Origin: Ruegeria atlantica
GTDB lineage: Bacteria; Pseudomonadota; Alphaproteobacteria; Rhodobacterales; Rhodobacteraceae
Direction of reading: 5' to 3'
Length of the DNA: 64,000 nt
Assembly: GCF_013032455.1 (NCBI RefSeq)
Contig: NZ_WQCF01000004.1
Span: forward strand, 1 to 64,000
Each line of letters begins with the position of its first letter. Positions within the stretch are counted from its first letter, which is position 1. Below are positions 43,026-52,244 of this stretch, piece after piece. The notes beneath the pieces are model-generated. The model was not told the DNA's origin, made no database searches, and was given only the letters and a program-made list of their open reading frames with translations. The position numbers and the translations under genes were made by a program.

Positions 43026-43511
43026 TCAGAGCCCCTCCCAGATACACCGGGACTCTTCCAGCCGGTAGGCTTCAAAGAACTGAGTTGCGTCAGGCTTGGA
43101 TTGCCCGAATTCGGTGGGCCGATCCGACAATGAAATGACTACCCGCGCTGGCTTAAGTTCATATTTCGCCACATAAGCAACTGCGAGGGTCTGGCACAGG
43201 TGTTCCATATCCGCCGAGGCCACATCATATCCAATCCGACCGACGGTATATCCGATCTTGGGTGCGACGAAACGAAACCTGACCCACAATTCACCGGGAT
43301 TGTCGTCCAGCAAAACATCGCTCAGATGCACAGGCTGCCCCGATGGAACAGGCAGAAGGTTGTCAGATTGGGCAACTGCTGTTGACGACCATGCCAGAAA
43401 GGCCAGAAAAAAGACGCGACCCCAGACCTGCGAGACGCAGGCTCCTCTCTCTGGAATCGCGCGCGCATGGCTTTTGGCCCGCGCTTTTTTATATCTGGCA
43501 AGGCAAGTCAT
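43026..43511 (-). CDS. DUF6497 exported protein
   Basis: 161 aa. A signal-like stretch (VFFLAFLAWSSTAVAQ) ends near residue 48, preceded by an unusually long charged N-terminus (RYKKARAKSHARAIPERGACVSQVWGR); no later ATG, GTG or TTG was seen that would shorten it, so the true start is uncertain. The mature part matches DUF6497: LPVPSGQPVHLSDVLLDDNPGELWVRFRFVAPKIG..., AKYELKPARVVISLSDRPTEFG and QFFEAYRLEESRCIWEGL. It is a periplasmic protein of unknown function, common in Rhodobacteraceae. Confidence 0.8.
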   Translation of the reverse strand: MTCLARYKKARAKSHARAIPERGACVSQVWGRVFFLAFLAWSSTAVAQSDNLLPVPSGQPVHLSDVLLDDNPGELWVRFRFVAPKIGYTVGRIGYDVASADMEHLCQTLAVAYVAKYELKPARVVISLSDRPTEFGQSKPDATQFFEAYRLEESRCIWEGL

Positions 43512-43562
43512 TTATCAGCTTTGGTCTCAAAGTCAAACATACCGTCTGCCCCTCTTGCGTTA

Positions 43563-43589
43563 GCCGCCATCAGAAACTCTTCTGGCGGC
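43563..43589 (-). terminator. Hairpin downstream of pccB
   Basis: GCCGCCA (43563-43569) pairs with TGGCGGC (43583-43589), 21 bases past the pccB stop; no clear T run. Confidence 0.5.
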
Positions 43590-43609
43590 CACGTGGTTCA
43601 GTGCGTTCC

Positions 43610-45142
43610 TTACAGTGGGATATTGTCGTGCTTTTTCCACGGGTTCTTCAGCTTCTTGTTACGAAGGCTGGCGAACGCGCGGGACACGCGACGGCGGGTG
43701 GAGTGCGGCATGATCACCTCATCGATGAAGCCACGCTCGGCGGCGACAAACGGGTTGGCAAACCGGTCCTCATAATCCTGCGTGTGCTGCGCGATCTTTT
43801 CCGCATCGCCCAAATCCGCCCGATGAATAATCTCGGTCGCACCCTTGGCACCCATCACCGCGATCTCGGCGGTCGGCCACGCATAGTTGAAATCGCCGCG
43901 CAGGTGTTTCGACGCCATAACGTCATACGCACCACCATAGGCCTTGCGAGTGATCACGGTGACTTTTGGCACTGTCGCTTCACCATAGGCGAACAACAGC
44001 TTGGCACCGTGTTTGATAACTCCGCCATATTCCTGCGAAGTACCCGGCAGAAAGCCCGGCACGTCGACCAGCGTCAAGATTGGAATCTCGAAACAATCGC
44101 AGAACCGCACGAACCGTGCCGCCTTGCGTGAGCTGTCGATATCCAGACAGCCAGCCAGAACCATCGGCTGGTTGGCGACAACACCAACGGTCTGCCCCTC
44201 CAGACGGATGAAGCCGGTGATGATGTTCTTGGCGTAGTCTTCCTGAATCTCGTAGAAGTCGCCTTCATCCGCCACTTTTGTGATGAGTTCCTTCATGTCG
44301 TAAGGCGTGTTCGGGTTGTCAGGGATCAATGTATCCAGCGAAGCCTCGACCCGCTCGGGGCTGTCAAAGAACGGGCGCACCGGAGGTTTCTCGCGGTTGT
44401 TCAGCGGCAAGAAATCGACCAGACGACGCACTTCGGCCAGCGCCTCGACATCGTTTTCGAACGCTCCGTCGGCGACCGAGGATTTCTTGGTGTGGGTCGA
44501 CGCCCCGCCCAATTCTTCGGCGGTGACGACCTCGTTGGTGACGGTCTTCACAACGTCAGGGCCAGTCACGAACATGTACGAGGTGTCTTTGACCATGAAA
44601 ATAAAGTCAGTCATCGCAGGGCTATAAACCGCACCGCCCGCGCACGGCCCCATGATCACACTGATCTGCGGCACCACGCCCGAGGCCATGATGTTGCGCT
44701 GGAAAACTTCGGCATAGCCAGCCAGCGATGCAACACCTTCCTGGATTCGCGCCCCGCCCGAGTCGTTGATTCCGATCACCGGCGCGCCGTTCTGGATCGC
44801 CATATCCATGATCTTGCAGATCTTCTGTGCGTGGGTTTCGGACAGCGAGCCGCCAAACACGGTGAAATCCTGGCTAAACACATAAACCATCCGGCCGTTG
44901 ATCGTGCCCCAGCCGGTGACCACGCCGTCACCCGCAGGCTTTTGATTTTCCATCCCGAAATCGGTACAGCGGTGGCTGACGAACATGTCGAACTCTTCAA
45001 AGCTGCCTTCGTCCAGCAGCAGTTCGATCCGCTCGCGCGCGGTCAGCTTGCCGCGGCCGTGTTGTGCGTCGATACGCTTTTGCCCACCGCCAAGCCGGGC
45101 GTCGTTGCGGCGGTCTTCAAGCTCGGTCAGGATGTCTTTCAT
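43610..45142 (-). CDS. pccB: Propionyl-CoA carboxylase, beta (carboxyltransferase) subunit
   Basis: 510 aa from ATG 45142, chosen because [39 protein letters not shown] is the family start and AGGGG lies 9 bases before; the longer frame reads into the control region. The crotonase-fold carboxyltransferase has [27 protein letters not shown] and [16 protein letters not shown]oA/oxyanion segments, and the second domain [59 protein letters not shown]. It transfers the carboxyl from biotin to propionyl-CoA. The promoter region contains TTTGCAAA elements. Confidence 0.97.
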   Translation of the reverse strand: MKDILTELEDRRNDARLGGGQKRIDAQHGRGKLTARERIELLLDEGSFEEFDMFVSHRCTDFGMENQKPAGDGVVTGWGTINGRMVYVFSQDFTVFGGSLSETHAQKICKIMDMAIQNGAPVIGINDSGGARIQEGVASLAGYAEVFQRNIMASGVVPQISVIMGPCAGGAVYSPAMTDFIFMVKDTSYMFVTGPDVVKTVTNEVVTAEELGGASTHTKKSSVADGAFENDVEALAEVRRLVDFLPLNNREKPPVRPFFDSPERVEASLDTLIPDNPNTPYDMKELITKVADEGDFYEIQEDYAKNIITGFIRLEGQTVGVVANQPMVLAGCLDIDSSRKAARFVRFCDCFEIPILTLVDVPGFLPGTSQEYGGVIKHGAKLLFAYGEATVPKVTVITRKAYGGAYDVMASKHLRGDFNYAWPTAEIAVMGAKGATEIIHRADLGDAEKIAQHTQDYEDRFANPFVAAERGFIDEVIMPHSTRRRVSRAFASLRNKKLKNPWKKHDNIPL

Positions 45143-45173
45143 GGCGCTAATCCCCTGTGAAATTTCGCGCGAC

Positions 45174-45179
45174 ACTATA
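45174..45179 (-). promoter_or_regulatory. -10-like box of pccB
   Basis: TATAGT on the minus strand, 32 bases from the start codon. The matching -35 (GCTTTG at 17 bp) is weak, as expected for an activated promoter. Confidence 0.4.
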
Positions 45180-45215
45180 CGCAGATGCGCCGAGACCAAA
45201 GCATCTTTCGGCAAA

Positions 45216-45263
45216 TTTGCAAATCATTGGCAACAAAGTTGCGGAAAACTGTAAATTTGCTAA
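45216..45263. promoter_or_regulatory. PccR-type operator region upstream of pccB
   Basis: A perfect TTTGCAAA at 45216-45223, TTGGCAAC at 45227-45234 (6 of 8 matches) and TTTGCTAA at 45256-45263 (7 of 8). TTTGCAAA repeats are the element bound by the ScfR-family regulator PccR in Rhodobacter sphaeroides upstream of its pccB. They lie just upstream of the -35 region of pccB and also about 60-110 bases from the divergent MFS gene. Confidence 0.6.
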
Positions 45264-45325
45264 GTATCGGCTTGATAGACGTTCTTTGATAGCATTCCCT
45301 GAAGCTACGGCTATACATGTGAACC

Positions 45326-46531
45326 ATGCAGTTCAGTTCCCCCACGACGCGCCGGTCGCCACCCAATATTTCGACGCTAGTTTTGCTGTCCGGGCTGTCA
45401 GCCCTTAGCCTGAACCTCTTCCTGCCCAGCCTGCCAAATATGGCGCTGCATTTTCAGGCCGACTACAAAGTCATGCAGCTGTCAATCGCGCTGTATCTTC
45501 TGGTCAATGCCGTACTGCAAATCCTGATCGGCCCGGTTGCAGATAAGGCCGGGCGCCGCCCCGTTCTTCTATGGGGGTTGGCGCTGTTCCTGATCGCTAC
45601 GCTGGGCTGCATCTACGCCCCTACGATCGAAGTCTTTCTGGCCTTCCGCATGTGTCAGGCCATCGTGGTTGTGGGTATGGTGCTCAGCCGGGCCGCGGTG
45701 CGTGATATGTATGATCAGGATCAGGCAGCCTCGATGATCGGTTATGTCACGATGGGCATGGCCGTCGTTCCGATGATCGGTCCAGCCATCGGCGGCCTGC
45801 TGGAAGAGAACTTCGGCTGGAAAGCCAATTTCTGGCTGCCCTTCGCTCTAGGCGTCATGACGCTGGCCCTTACATTTACCGACTTTGGTGAAACCTCCTC
45901 CAAAAGCGGCAAGACGTTGGTGCAGCAATTTCGTGAATATCCGGAACTGATACGCTCGCCGCGGTTCTGGGGCTATTCACTGTCCTCTGCATTATCCTCG
46001 GGTGCATTCTTTGCCTACCTCGGTGGGGCACCCTTCATCGGCACTGAACTGTTCGGCCTCAGCGCGGCACAGGTTGGCATCTATTTTGGCGCGCCGGCAG
46101 TTGGATATTTCTGCGGCAACTTTCTGAGCGGCCGGTATTCGGTTCGCTTCGGCGTGAACCGAATGGTACTTTGGGGGTGCTGGCTGAATGCGGCTGGTGT
46201 CGCCTTGTCCGCCGCCCTCTTTCTGGCGGGCTTTGGAACTGCACTCAGCTTTTTCGGGCTTATGACGTTTGTGGGCCTCGGAAACGGCATGACAATTCCC
46301 AACGCCACCTCTGGCGCCCTGTCGGTTCGCCCACATTTGGCCGCCACCGCCTCTGGCCTGAGCGGCGCCATCATGTTGGGCGGCGGCGCAGGGCTCAGCG
46401 CCCTTGCCGGAACCCTACTGACCCATGAAACCGGCGCGATGCCTTTACTGTGGTTGATGCTGGCGACTTCGGCGTTGGCCATATGCGCCATCGCCTCAGT
46501 TATCCGGCGCGAAAGGCAACTCGGCCTATAA
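45326..46531 (+). CDS. MFS multidrug transporter (Bcr/CflA family)
   Basis: 401 aa, 12 predicted membrane helices. The motif A loop is GPVADKAGRRPVLLWGLALF, the Bcr/CflA motif; SRAAVRDMYDQDQAASMIGYVTMGMAVVPMIGPAIGG and the DFGETSSK segment match the Bcr/CflA subfamily (bicyclomycin, sulfonamide or amino-acid efflux). The gene is divergent from pccB and upstream of pccR on the same strand, 65 bases apart. The exported substrate is unknown. Confidence 0.9.
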   Translation: MQFSSPTTRRSPPNISTLVLLSGLSALSLNLFLPSLPNMALHFQADYKVMQLSIALYLLVNAVLQILIGPVADKAGRRPVLLWGLALFLIATLGCIYAPTIEVFLAFRMCQAIVVVGMVLSRAAVRDMYDQDQAASMIGYVTMGMAVVPMIGPAIGGLLEENFGWKANFWLPFALGVMTLALTFTDFGETSSKSGKTLVQQFREYPELIRSPRFWGYSLSSALSSGAFFAYLGGAPFIGTELFGLSAAQVGIYFGAPAVGYFCGNFLSGRYSVRFGVNRMVLWGCWLNAAGVALSAALFLAGFGTALSFFGLMTFVGLGNGMTIPNATSGALSVRPHLAATASGLSGAIMLGGGAGLSALAGTLLTHETGAMPLLWLMLATSALAICAIASVIRRERQLGL

Positions 46532-46550
46532 CACGGGTTGCGTCGAAAGG

Positions 46551-46558
46551 TTTGCAAA
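46551..46558. promoter_or_regulatory. TTTGCAAA element upstream of pccR
   Basis: A perfect 8-bp match to the PccR half-site, 39 bases before the pccR ATG and just after the MFS gene's stop. It suggests autoregulation. No second clean repeat is seen at 4 bp spacing. Confidence 0.5.
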
Positions 46559-46596
46559 GTTAGCCTTTAAAAATCGAATAATTGCAAAGGCGACCC

Positions 46597-47997
46597 ATGG
46601 CGACCCAAAAGCTCTATGCCGGTGCAAAACTGCGCGAAATGCGCACGCGCCTGGCCCTGACGCAAAAGGAATTTGCGACCAAGCTCGGCGTATCCTTACC
46701 CTACCTGAACCAAATGGAGAACAACAACCGGCCGATCTCCACCACGGTTATTCTGGCATTGGCGCAGGAATTCGGCATGGACGTGACCGAACTAAGCACC
46801 GGCGACAGCGAACGTTTGGTCTCGGATATGCGCGAGGCACTGGCCGATCCGGTTTTCGATGATGCCATTCCGCCCTTGGCGGACCTCCGCCTGACGGCAT
46901 CAAACGCGCCTGCGTTGGCCCGTGCCTTCATCGCACTGCACCGCACGTATCGGCAAACCCACGAACGGCTGGCCTCTTTGGACGAAGCGCTGGGCCGTGA
47001 AGACGCGCAGATACAAGCCAGCCCCTGGGAGGAAGTGCGCGACTTCTTCCACTATTGCGACAACTATATTGATGCAGTCGACCGCGCGGCCGAGCGGTTT
47101 TCGAGCCGAGCGGAAGAATCCGGCGGAATCCGAGCAGCAGCCATCGAAAGCCTTGGCGAACGAGAAATTCGGGTGCAATTCGCCGACATACCTGATACGC
47201 GAAAATACGCCCCCGACAGCAAAACATTGCAACTGTCGTCCCGCATTGCCCCTCAGACGCAAGTGTTCCAACTCCTGCTTCAACTGGCGCTCATCAGTCA
47301 GGACAAACTGCTCGAGGCCACTCTGGACTTCGCCAAATTCCAAAGCGAAGAGGCACGCGCCATCGCGAAGATCGGCCTAGCCAATTATTTCGCTGGCGCA
47401 TCTCTGATGCCCTACGATAAATTCTTGGCGGCAGCGCAAGACTATCGGCACGATCTGGAACTTCTCAGCAATCGGTTTGGAGCCTCCATCGAACAAATCG
47501 CGCACCGCCTGTCGACACTGCAACGTCCCGGTGCCAAAGGTATTCCTTTTTTCTTCGTTCGCGTCGATCAGGCCGGTACGATCACCAAGCGCCACTCGGC
47601 CACGCGCCTGCAATTCGCCAGGTTCGGCGGCGCCTGCCCCCTGTGGAACGTCCACCGAGCTTTTGAAACCCCCGGGCATTTCTTGCGGCAATTGGCGGAA
47701 ACACCGGACGGTGTCCGCTATATCTCACTGGCTCGGGATGTGTCTAAATCTGGTGGCTCATTTGGCGCGCCCGTGCGCCGCTATGCCATAGCCCTAGGTT
47801 GCGAGGTTCGCCATGCCGAGGCCCTAGTCTATGCCGACAACCTCGATATCAATAACGCCAGCGCCTACGAACCAATCGGCATTTCGTGCCGTATTTGCGA
47901 GAGGCAGACCTGCCACCAACGCTCGGTTCCGCCGCTGGAACGACGCCTGTCGATTGACGCCCATACCCGTGGCACCTTGCCTTACGAAGTCACCTGA
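46597..47997 (+). CDS. pccR: Short-chain fatty acyl-CoA regulator PccR (ScfR family)
   Basis: 466 aa from ATG 46597 (AAAGG 6 bases upstream; the TTG five codons earlier lies in that SD). The XRE-type helix-turn-helix is at about 8-65 (AKLREMRTRLALTQKEFATKLGVSLPYLNQMENNNRPIS). It is followed by a long IrrE/RamB-like middle (FQLLLQLALISQDKLLEATLDFAKFQSEEARAIAKIGLANYFAGASLMPYDKFLAAAQDYRHDLELLSNRFGASIEQIAHRLSTLQR) and a C-terminal acyl-CoA-sensing DUF2083-type part with CRICERQTCHQRSVPPLERRLSID cysteines. RamB, MccR and PccR are relatives; the position near pccB and the TTTGCAAA sites favour PccR. Confidence 0.88.
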   Translation: MATQKLYAGAKLREMRTRLALTQKEFATKLGVSLPYLNQMENNNRPISTTVILALAQEFGMDVTELSTGDSERLVSDMREALADPVFDDAIPPLADLRLTASNAPALARAFIALHRTYRQTHERLASLDEALGREDAQIQASPWEEVRDFFHYCDNYIDAVDRAAERFSSRAEESGGIRAAAIESLGEREIRVQFADIPDTRKYAPDSKTLQLSSRIAPQTQVFQLLLQLALISQDKLLEATLDFAKFQSEEARAIAKIGLANYFAGASLMPYDKFLAAAQDYRHDLELLSNRFGASIEQIAHRLSTLQRPGAKGIPFFFVRVDQAGTITKRHSATRLQFARFGGACPLWNVHRAFETPGHFLRQLAETPDGVRYISLARDVSKSGGSFGAPVRRYAIALGCEVRHAEALVYADNLDINNASAYEPIGISCRICERQTCHQRSVPPLERRLSIDAHTRGTLPYEVT

Positions 47998-48061
47998 TCT
48001 TCACCTGGCCTGAAAATATCCCGGGGGAGTCGCGGCCTGCCGCGACGGGGGCAGAGCCCCC
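47997..48061 (-). repeat. Roseobacter intergenic palindromic repeat, copy A
   Basis: Begins at the pccR stop and reads, on the minus strand, CCCCGGGATATTTTCAGGCC then AGGTGAAGAT. It is preceded by two hairpins (GTCGCGG/CCGCGAC at 48029-48046 and GGGGGC/GCCCCC at 48047-48061). The TATTTTCA...AGGTGAAGA core recurs at 50086-50120. The hairpins probably also terminate pccR and the convergent DUF465 gene. Confidence 0.65.
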
Positions 48062-48071
48062 GCCCTGAGTT

Positions 48072-48311
48072 TCATGCTTTCGTCAAGATCGCCCAGATCT
48101 CATCCTTGAGCGCTGCGCGTTTCTTGCGCAATTCTCCCTCGGCCAGATCTTCCATCGGTTCAATATTGGTTTCCGCCCGATGAACGACACGGTTGATCTC
48201 GTGATACTCATCAGCCAGCCGGGCGAAATGCGCATCTGATTGCTTGAGCTGGCTCATAAGTTCAACTTTTTCCGGAAACTCTTCGGCCAGTTCATGCGGG
48301 GTGTGGGACAT
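48072..48311 (-). CDS. DUF465 (YdcH-like) small protein
   Basis: 79 aa from MSHTPHELAEEFPEKVELMSQL (start 48311; codons further upstream are not supported by an SD). The whole protein is the DUF465 helical hairpin: HELAEEFPEKVELMSQLKQSDAHFARLADEYHEINRVVHRAETNIEPMEDLAEGELRKKRAALKDEIWAIL. Cytoplasmic and highly charged; function unknown. Confidence 0.92.
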   Translation of the reverse strand: MSHTPHELAEEFPEKVELMSQLKQSDAHFARLADEYHEINRVVHRAETNIEPMEDLAEGELRKKRAALKDEIWAILTKA

Positions 48312-48389
48312 TCCTGTTCGCTCCTCAAATATGTCGTTGCGATTCAGGTCTAAATGTATTTGCCACACCCCGCTTTGACGCGGATCAAA

Positions 48390-50048
48390 TCAACGCTGCG
48401 CTGTCGCCCATGCCGGGTGAATCCACGGGCGGTCATTGGCTTTCGGCAGGGATTCCTTGCCCAACAGGTGATCCGATATCTTCTCCCCTACCATGATCGA
48501 CGGCGCGTTGAGGTTGCCGTTGGTGATCTGAGGGAAAATCGAGCTGTCGGCGACGCGCAACCCGTCAACGCCGATCACACGGCCCTCCGGATCAACCACT
48601 GCATTTTTGTCATCGGCGCGGCCCATACGGCAGGTACCGCAGGGGTGGTAAGCACTCTCGGCATGTTCGGCGATGAACCCATTCAGTTCCTCGTCCGTCT
48701 GCACATCAGCACCCGGTTGGATTTCCTTGCCCGCATAGGGTTTGAACGCGTCTTGCCCGAAAATCTCGCGGGTCAGGCGGATACATTTGCGGAAATCCTC
48801 CCAATCCTTTTCGTGGCTCATATAGTTGAACCGGATCATAGGAGCATCCTCGGGCTGGTCCGAGCGCAGCTTGACCGCCCCGCGCGAGGGCGAGCGCATC
48901 GGCCCCACATGCGCCTGGAAGCCATGCCCTTCGGCCGCAGCCTGCCCATCGTAACGCACGGCGATCGGCAGGAAGTGATACTGGATATCCGGGTATTCCA
49001 CCCCCGGATTGGACCGAATGAATGCCGCGCTTTCGAACTGGTTCGATGCACCAAGCCCGGTTTTGGTAAACAACCATTGCGCCCCGATCAGGCCCTTGCT
49101 GAACAGATTCCAGTGCTTATACAGCGTGATCGGCTGCAGCGAAGCCTGCTGGATATACAGTTCCAGATGGTCCTGTAGGTTTGCACCCACGCCGGGGCGG
49201 TCAGCAACAACCTCAATTCCATGCTCTGCCAGATGAGCCGCCGGACCGATCCCCGACAACATCAGCAACTTGGGAGAGTTTATCGAGGACGCGGCAAGCA
49301 CCACCTCGCGTCGGGCGCGGATGATCTCCTTGTTGCCGCCGCGGATCAGCTCAACGCCGGTCGCACGGCCGTTTTCCATGACCACGCGCGACGCTAGACC
49401 ACGCACGATATCGCAATTGTCGCGCTTTAGCGCAGGCTTCAGGTAAGCATTCGCTGCAGACCAGCGCCGTCCTTTCCAGACGGTCTGCTCCATCGGGCCG
49501 AAACCTTCCTGTTTTTCGCCGTTGTAGTCGCCTGTAACTTCGTAACCCGCCTGCTGCCCAGCATCGACAAAGGCTTGGAACAGAGGATTCTCACGCGGGC
49601 CGCGCGACACATGCAGCGGTCCGTCTTTACCTCGCCACTCTGCATCACCGCCATGACCGCCATCGTGCCATGTTTCCATGCGTTTGAAATAGGGCAGCAC
49701 GTCCGAGTATGACCATCCATCGGCGCCCATCTCGGCCCAAGTATCAAAGTCACGCGCATGGCCGCGCACATAAACCATGCCGTTGATCGAGGACGACCCG
49801 CCAATCACTTTGCCGCGTGGGCAGGCCAGTTGGCGATTGTTCAGGTGTGGCTCGGGCTCGGACCGGTAACCCCAGTCATACATCGGCATGTTCATCGGAT
49901 AGCTCAGCGCCGCGGGCATCTGGATGAACGGCCCGGCGTCGGTGCCGCCATGTTCGATCACCACAACCGAAGCTCCGGCTTTGCTTAGGCGATAAGCCAT
50001 TGCACAACCGGCGGATCCGGCGCCAACAATGACGAAATCTGCTTCCAT
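48390..50048 (-). CDS. betA: Choline dehydrogenase
   Basis: 552 aa, GMC oxidoreductase. [31 protein letters not shown] is the FAD fold, and [51 protein letters not shown] the GMC signature 1. GREIFG... [12 protein letters not shown] holds the catalytic His, and [32 protein letters not shown] the FAD-contacting C-terminus. It oxidises choline to betaine aldehyde at the membrane. Start 50048 has GGAGA upstream. It follows betC in the bet unit. Confidence 0.95.
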   Translation of the reverse strand: MEADFVIVGAGSAGCAMAYRLSKAGASVVVIEHGGTDAGPFIQMPAALSYPMNMPMYDWGYRSEPEPHLNNRQLACPRGKVIGGSSSINGMVYVRGHARDFDTWAEMGADGWSYSDVLPYFKRMETWHDGGHGGDAEWRGKDGPLHVSRGPRENPLFQAFVDAGQQAGYEVTGDYNGEKQEGFGPMEQTVWKGRRWSAANAYLKPALKRDNCDIVRGLASRVVMENGRATGVELIRGGNKEIIRARREVVLAASSINSPKLLMLSGIGPAAHLAEHGIEVVADRPGVGANLQDHLELYIQQASLQPITLYKHWNLFSKGLIGAQWLFTKTGLGASNQFESAAFIRSNPGVEYPDIQYHFLPIAVRYDGQAAAEGHGFQAHVGPMRSPSRGAVKLRSDQPEDAPMIRFNYMSHEKDWEDFRKCIRLTREIFGQDAFKPYAGKEIQPGADVQTDEELNGFIAEHAESAYHPCGTCRMGRADDKNAVVDPEGRVIGVDGLRVADSSIFPQITNGNLNAPSIMVGEKISDHLLGKESLPKANDRPWIHPAWATAQR

Positions 50049-50085
50049 TTTCAGGTCTCCATGACCCGCCGAGCCTGTTTAAGAC

Positions 50086-50120
50086 GCCTCCGGCGGGAGT
50101 ATTTTCAAAAAGGTGAAGAG
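50086..50120 (+). repeat. Roseobacter intergenic palindromic repeat, copy B
   Basis: GCCTCCGGCGGGAGTATTTT followed by CAAAAAGGTGAAGAG, in the gap between betC and betA. It has the GCCTCC-GGCGGG stem and the same TATTTTCA...AGGTGAAGA core as copy A (47997-48061), in opposite orientation. This type of element is common between genes in the clade. Confidence 0.65.
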
Positions 50121-50121
50121 G

Positions 50122-51630
50122 CTATTCGCCACGTGGAAAACGGGCGTTTTCCTCAACGACATTCAGATCCATGTGATTGCGCATGTACCGCTCGGACGCT
50201 TTTTGCAGCGGCTGGTAATCCCATGGGTAATAGCCACCCTGCCGTAGCGCCTCATAGACAACCCAACGACGAGCCTGACTGGCGCGCACATCCGCGTCGA
50301 ATTGATCCAAATCCCAACGCGCCTCGGATTTTGCGCGAAGGGTTTGCAGAGTTCCGGCATGAGCGGGATCACCAGCAAGGTTGATCTGTTCGTGTGGATC
50401 AGCCTCGAGATCGAACAGTTGATCCGGGTCCAAGGCGCAGCGGTTGTATTTCCATTTGCCATAGCGCAGCGAAACCAATGGGGCATAAGACGCTTCAGCC
50501 GCGTATTCCATGGCCACAGGCGCGGTACGCTCATCCCCCTTCGCCAAAGGCACAAGGTCTTCACCATCTGTCCAAGGTGCGATTTCGGCCATATCGACAC
50601 CCGCCAATGCGCCCAGTGTCGGGGTCACATCAATTGTCGAAACCGGAGTATCGATCCGGCCCGCAGGCAGATCCGGGGCCGAGATCATCAGCGGCACGCG
50701 CGCCGAGCCTTCATAAAAGTTCATTTTGAACCATAGACCCCGTTCGCCCAGCATATCTCCGTGATCCGAGACAAAGAGGATGATTGCCTCTTGTCGCGTG
50801 GTTTCCAGCACTTCGAGGATTTCACCGATCTTGTCATCCAGATACGAGATATTCGCGAAATAGGCGCGGCGAGATTTGTGGATATCTTCCTCGGTAATGT
50901 CAAAGCTGCGCCAGTCATTGGCGTCGAAGATACGCTTGGAATGTGGATCCTGATTGTCATAGCCAAGGTCTGCAACTTCGGGCAAAAGGTGCTCGCAGTC
51001 TTCGTACAAGTCCCAATATTTCCGACGTGCCACATAGGGGTCGTGCGGATGGGTGAAGCTGACGGTCACGCACCACGGTCGGTCGTCCTTGCCACGCGCC
51101 AGATCGTAAAGCTTGGCCTTCGCGTTGTAGGCGACCTCGTCATCATACTCCATCTGGTTGGAAATCTCGGCCGCACCCGCGCCCGTTACCGAGCCCATAT
51201 TGTGATACCACCAGTCGATACGTTCGCCCGGCTTGCGGTAATCCGGCGTCCAGCCGAAATCAGCGGGGTAGATGTCGGTGGTCAGGCGATCCTCGAACCC
51301 GTGCAGTTGATCGGGGCCGACAAAATGCATCTTACCGGACAGACATGTGTAATACCCGGCGCGACGCAGATGATGCGCATAGGTGGGAATGTCGCTGCGG
51401 AACTCGGCTGCGTTATCATAGACCCCGGTTCGCGAAGGCAGCTGGCCCGACATAAAGCTCGCCCGTCCCGGTGCACAGAGTGGCGAGGCTGTATAGGCGT
51501 TGGCAAACCGGGTCGACCGTTCCGCCAACTTTTTCAGGTTGGGTGCATGCAGCCAGTCTGCGGGACCGTCGGGAAAGAGGGTTCCGTTAAGCTGATCCAC
51601 CATCAGGATCAGAATGTTCGGCTTTGTCAT
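50122..51630 (-). CDS. betC: Choline-sulfatase
   Basis: 502 aa, a type I sulfatase. The formylglycine signature LCAPGRASFMSG has Cys52 to be oxidised to FGly, followed by Pro54 and Arg56. NILILMVDQLNGTLF supplies the first metal Asp; FVSDHGDMLGERGLW, with the second Asp/His, and the C-terminal choline-sulfatase extension (QARRWVVYEALRQGGYYPWDYQPLQKASERYMRNHMDLN) match BetC. It hydrolyses choline-O-sulfate to choline and sulfate, in the cytoplasm (no signal peptide). It overlaps betI by 4 bases. Confidence 0.95.
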   Translation of the reverse strand: MTKPNILILMVDQLNGTLFPDGPADWLHAPNLKKLAERSTRFANAYTASPLCAPGRASFMSGQLPSRTGVYDNAAEFRSDIPTYAHHLRRAGYYTCLSGKMHFVGPDQLHGFEDRLTTDIYPADFGWTPDYRKPGERIDWWYHNMGSVTGAGAAEISNQMEYDDEVAYNAKAKLYDLARGKDDRPWCVTVSFTHPHDPYVARRKYWDLYEDCEHLLPEVADLGYDNQDPHSKRIFDANDWRSFDITEEDIHKSRRAYFANISYLDDKIGEILEVLETTRQEAIILFVSDHGDMLGERGLWFKMNFYEGSARVPLMISAPDLPAGRIDTPVSTIDVTPTLGALAGVDMAEIAPWTDGEDLVPLAKGDERTAPVAMEYAAEASYAPLVSLRYGKWKYNRCALDPDQLFDLEADPHEQINLAGDPAHAGTLQTLRAKSEARWDLDQFDADVRASQARRWVVYEALRQGGYYPWDYQPLQKASERYMRNHMDLNVVEENARFPRGE

Positions 51631-52199
51631 TTTTCAGCCTCGAGCAGAGTGTTGAGGACACGCATTGCGTGGTTCACCGCCAGTTGCGGTTCTTCCGGGG
51701 CGCTCAGCGCGGCGCGGATATAAAGACCATCGATCAGAGCGATCATGTTCTCGGCAGCCTCAACCGGATCGCGCATCAAGGGGCGCAGGGCGTCGACCAG
51801 GTTGGATCGGATTCGCGCCTGATAAATCTGCCACAGACGCAAGGCGTCATCGTTGGTCTGGGCCAGGACATAAAACGTCATCCATGCCGCGATCACATCG
51901 GGCGTAAAACAGGACGGTGCAAAACAGGCCCGGATGACGGCCTGGGCCCTCTTGTTTGGGGCAGCGGCCCTCAGTTCTCCCCGCGCTTCATTCCCGAAAT
52001 CGGATAGGATGCGGCGCATAGCCGCCAGAAAGATCTGATCTTTGCCGCCGAAATAATGATGCGCCAATGCGCTGGACATTCCTGCCCGCTTGGCAATCTG
52101 GCTGACGGTCACATCGAGGGACTTTTTCGAGCCAAGCTCGGCAATCGTCGCCCTGACGATCGCGTCACGGCGGATTGGTTCCATTCCGAGTTTCGGCAT
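51627..52199 (-). CDS. betI: Transcriptional repressor BetI (TetR family)
   Basis: 190 aa. N-terminal HTH (about 8-55): RRDAIVRATIAELGSKKSLDVTVSQIAKRAGMSSALAHHYFGGKDQIFLAAMRR. The BetI-type core continues with TPDVIAAWMTFYVLAQTNDDALRLWQIYQARIRSNLVDALRPL. It represses choline-to-betaine genes until choline is present. It heads betI-betC-betA; a near-palindromic 20-bp site overlaps its promoter. Confidence 0.93.
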   Translation of the reverse strand: MPKLGMEPIRRDAIVRATIAELGSKKSLDVTVSQIAKRAGMSSALAHHYFGGKDQIFLAAMRRILSDFGNEARGELRAAAPNKRAQAVIRACFAPSCFTPDVIAAWMTFYVLAQTNDDALRLWQIYQARIRSNLVDALRPLMRDPVEAAENMIALIDGLYIRAALSAPEEPQLAVNHAMRVLNTLLEAEK

Positions 52200-52244
52200 A
52201 GCTGCCCCCTTCCTGCGGCTTGACAGAAAGAACGCTACGAAGAT

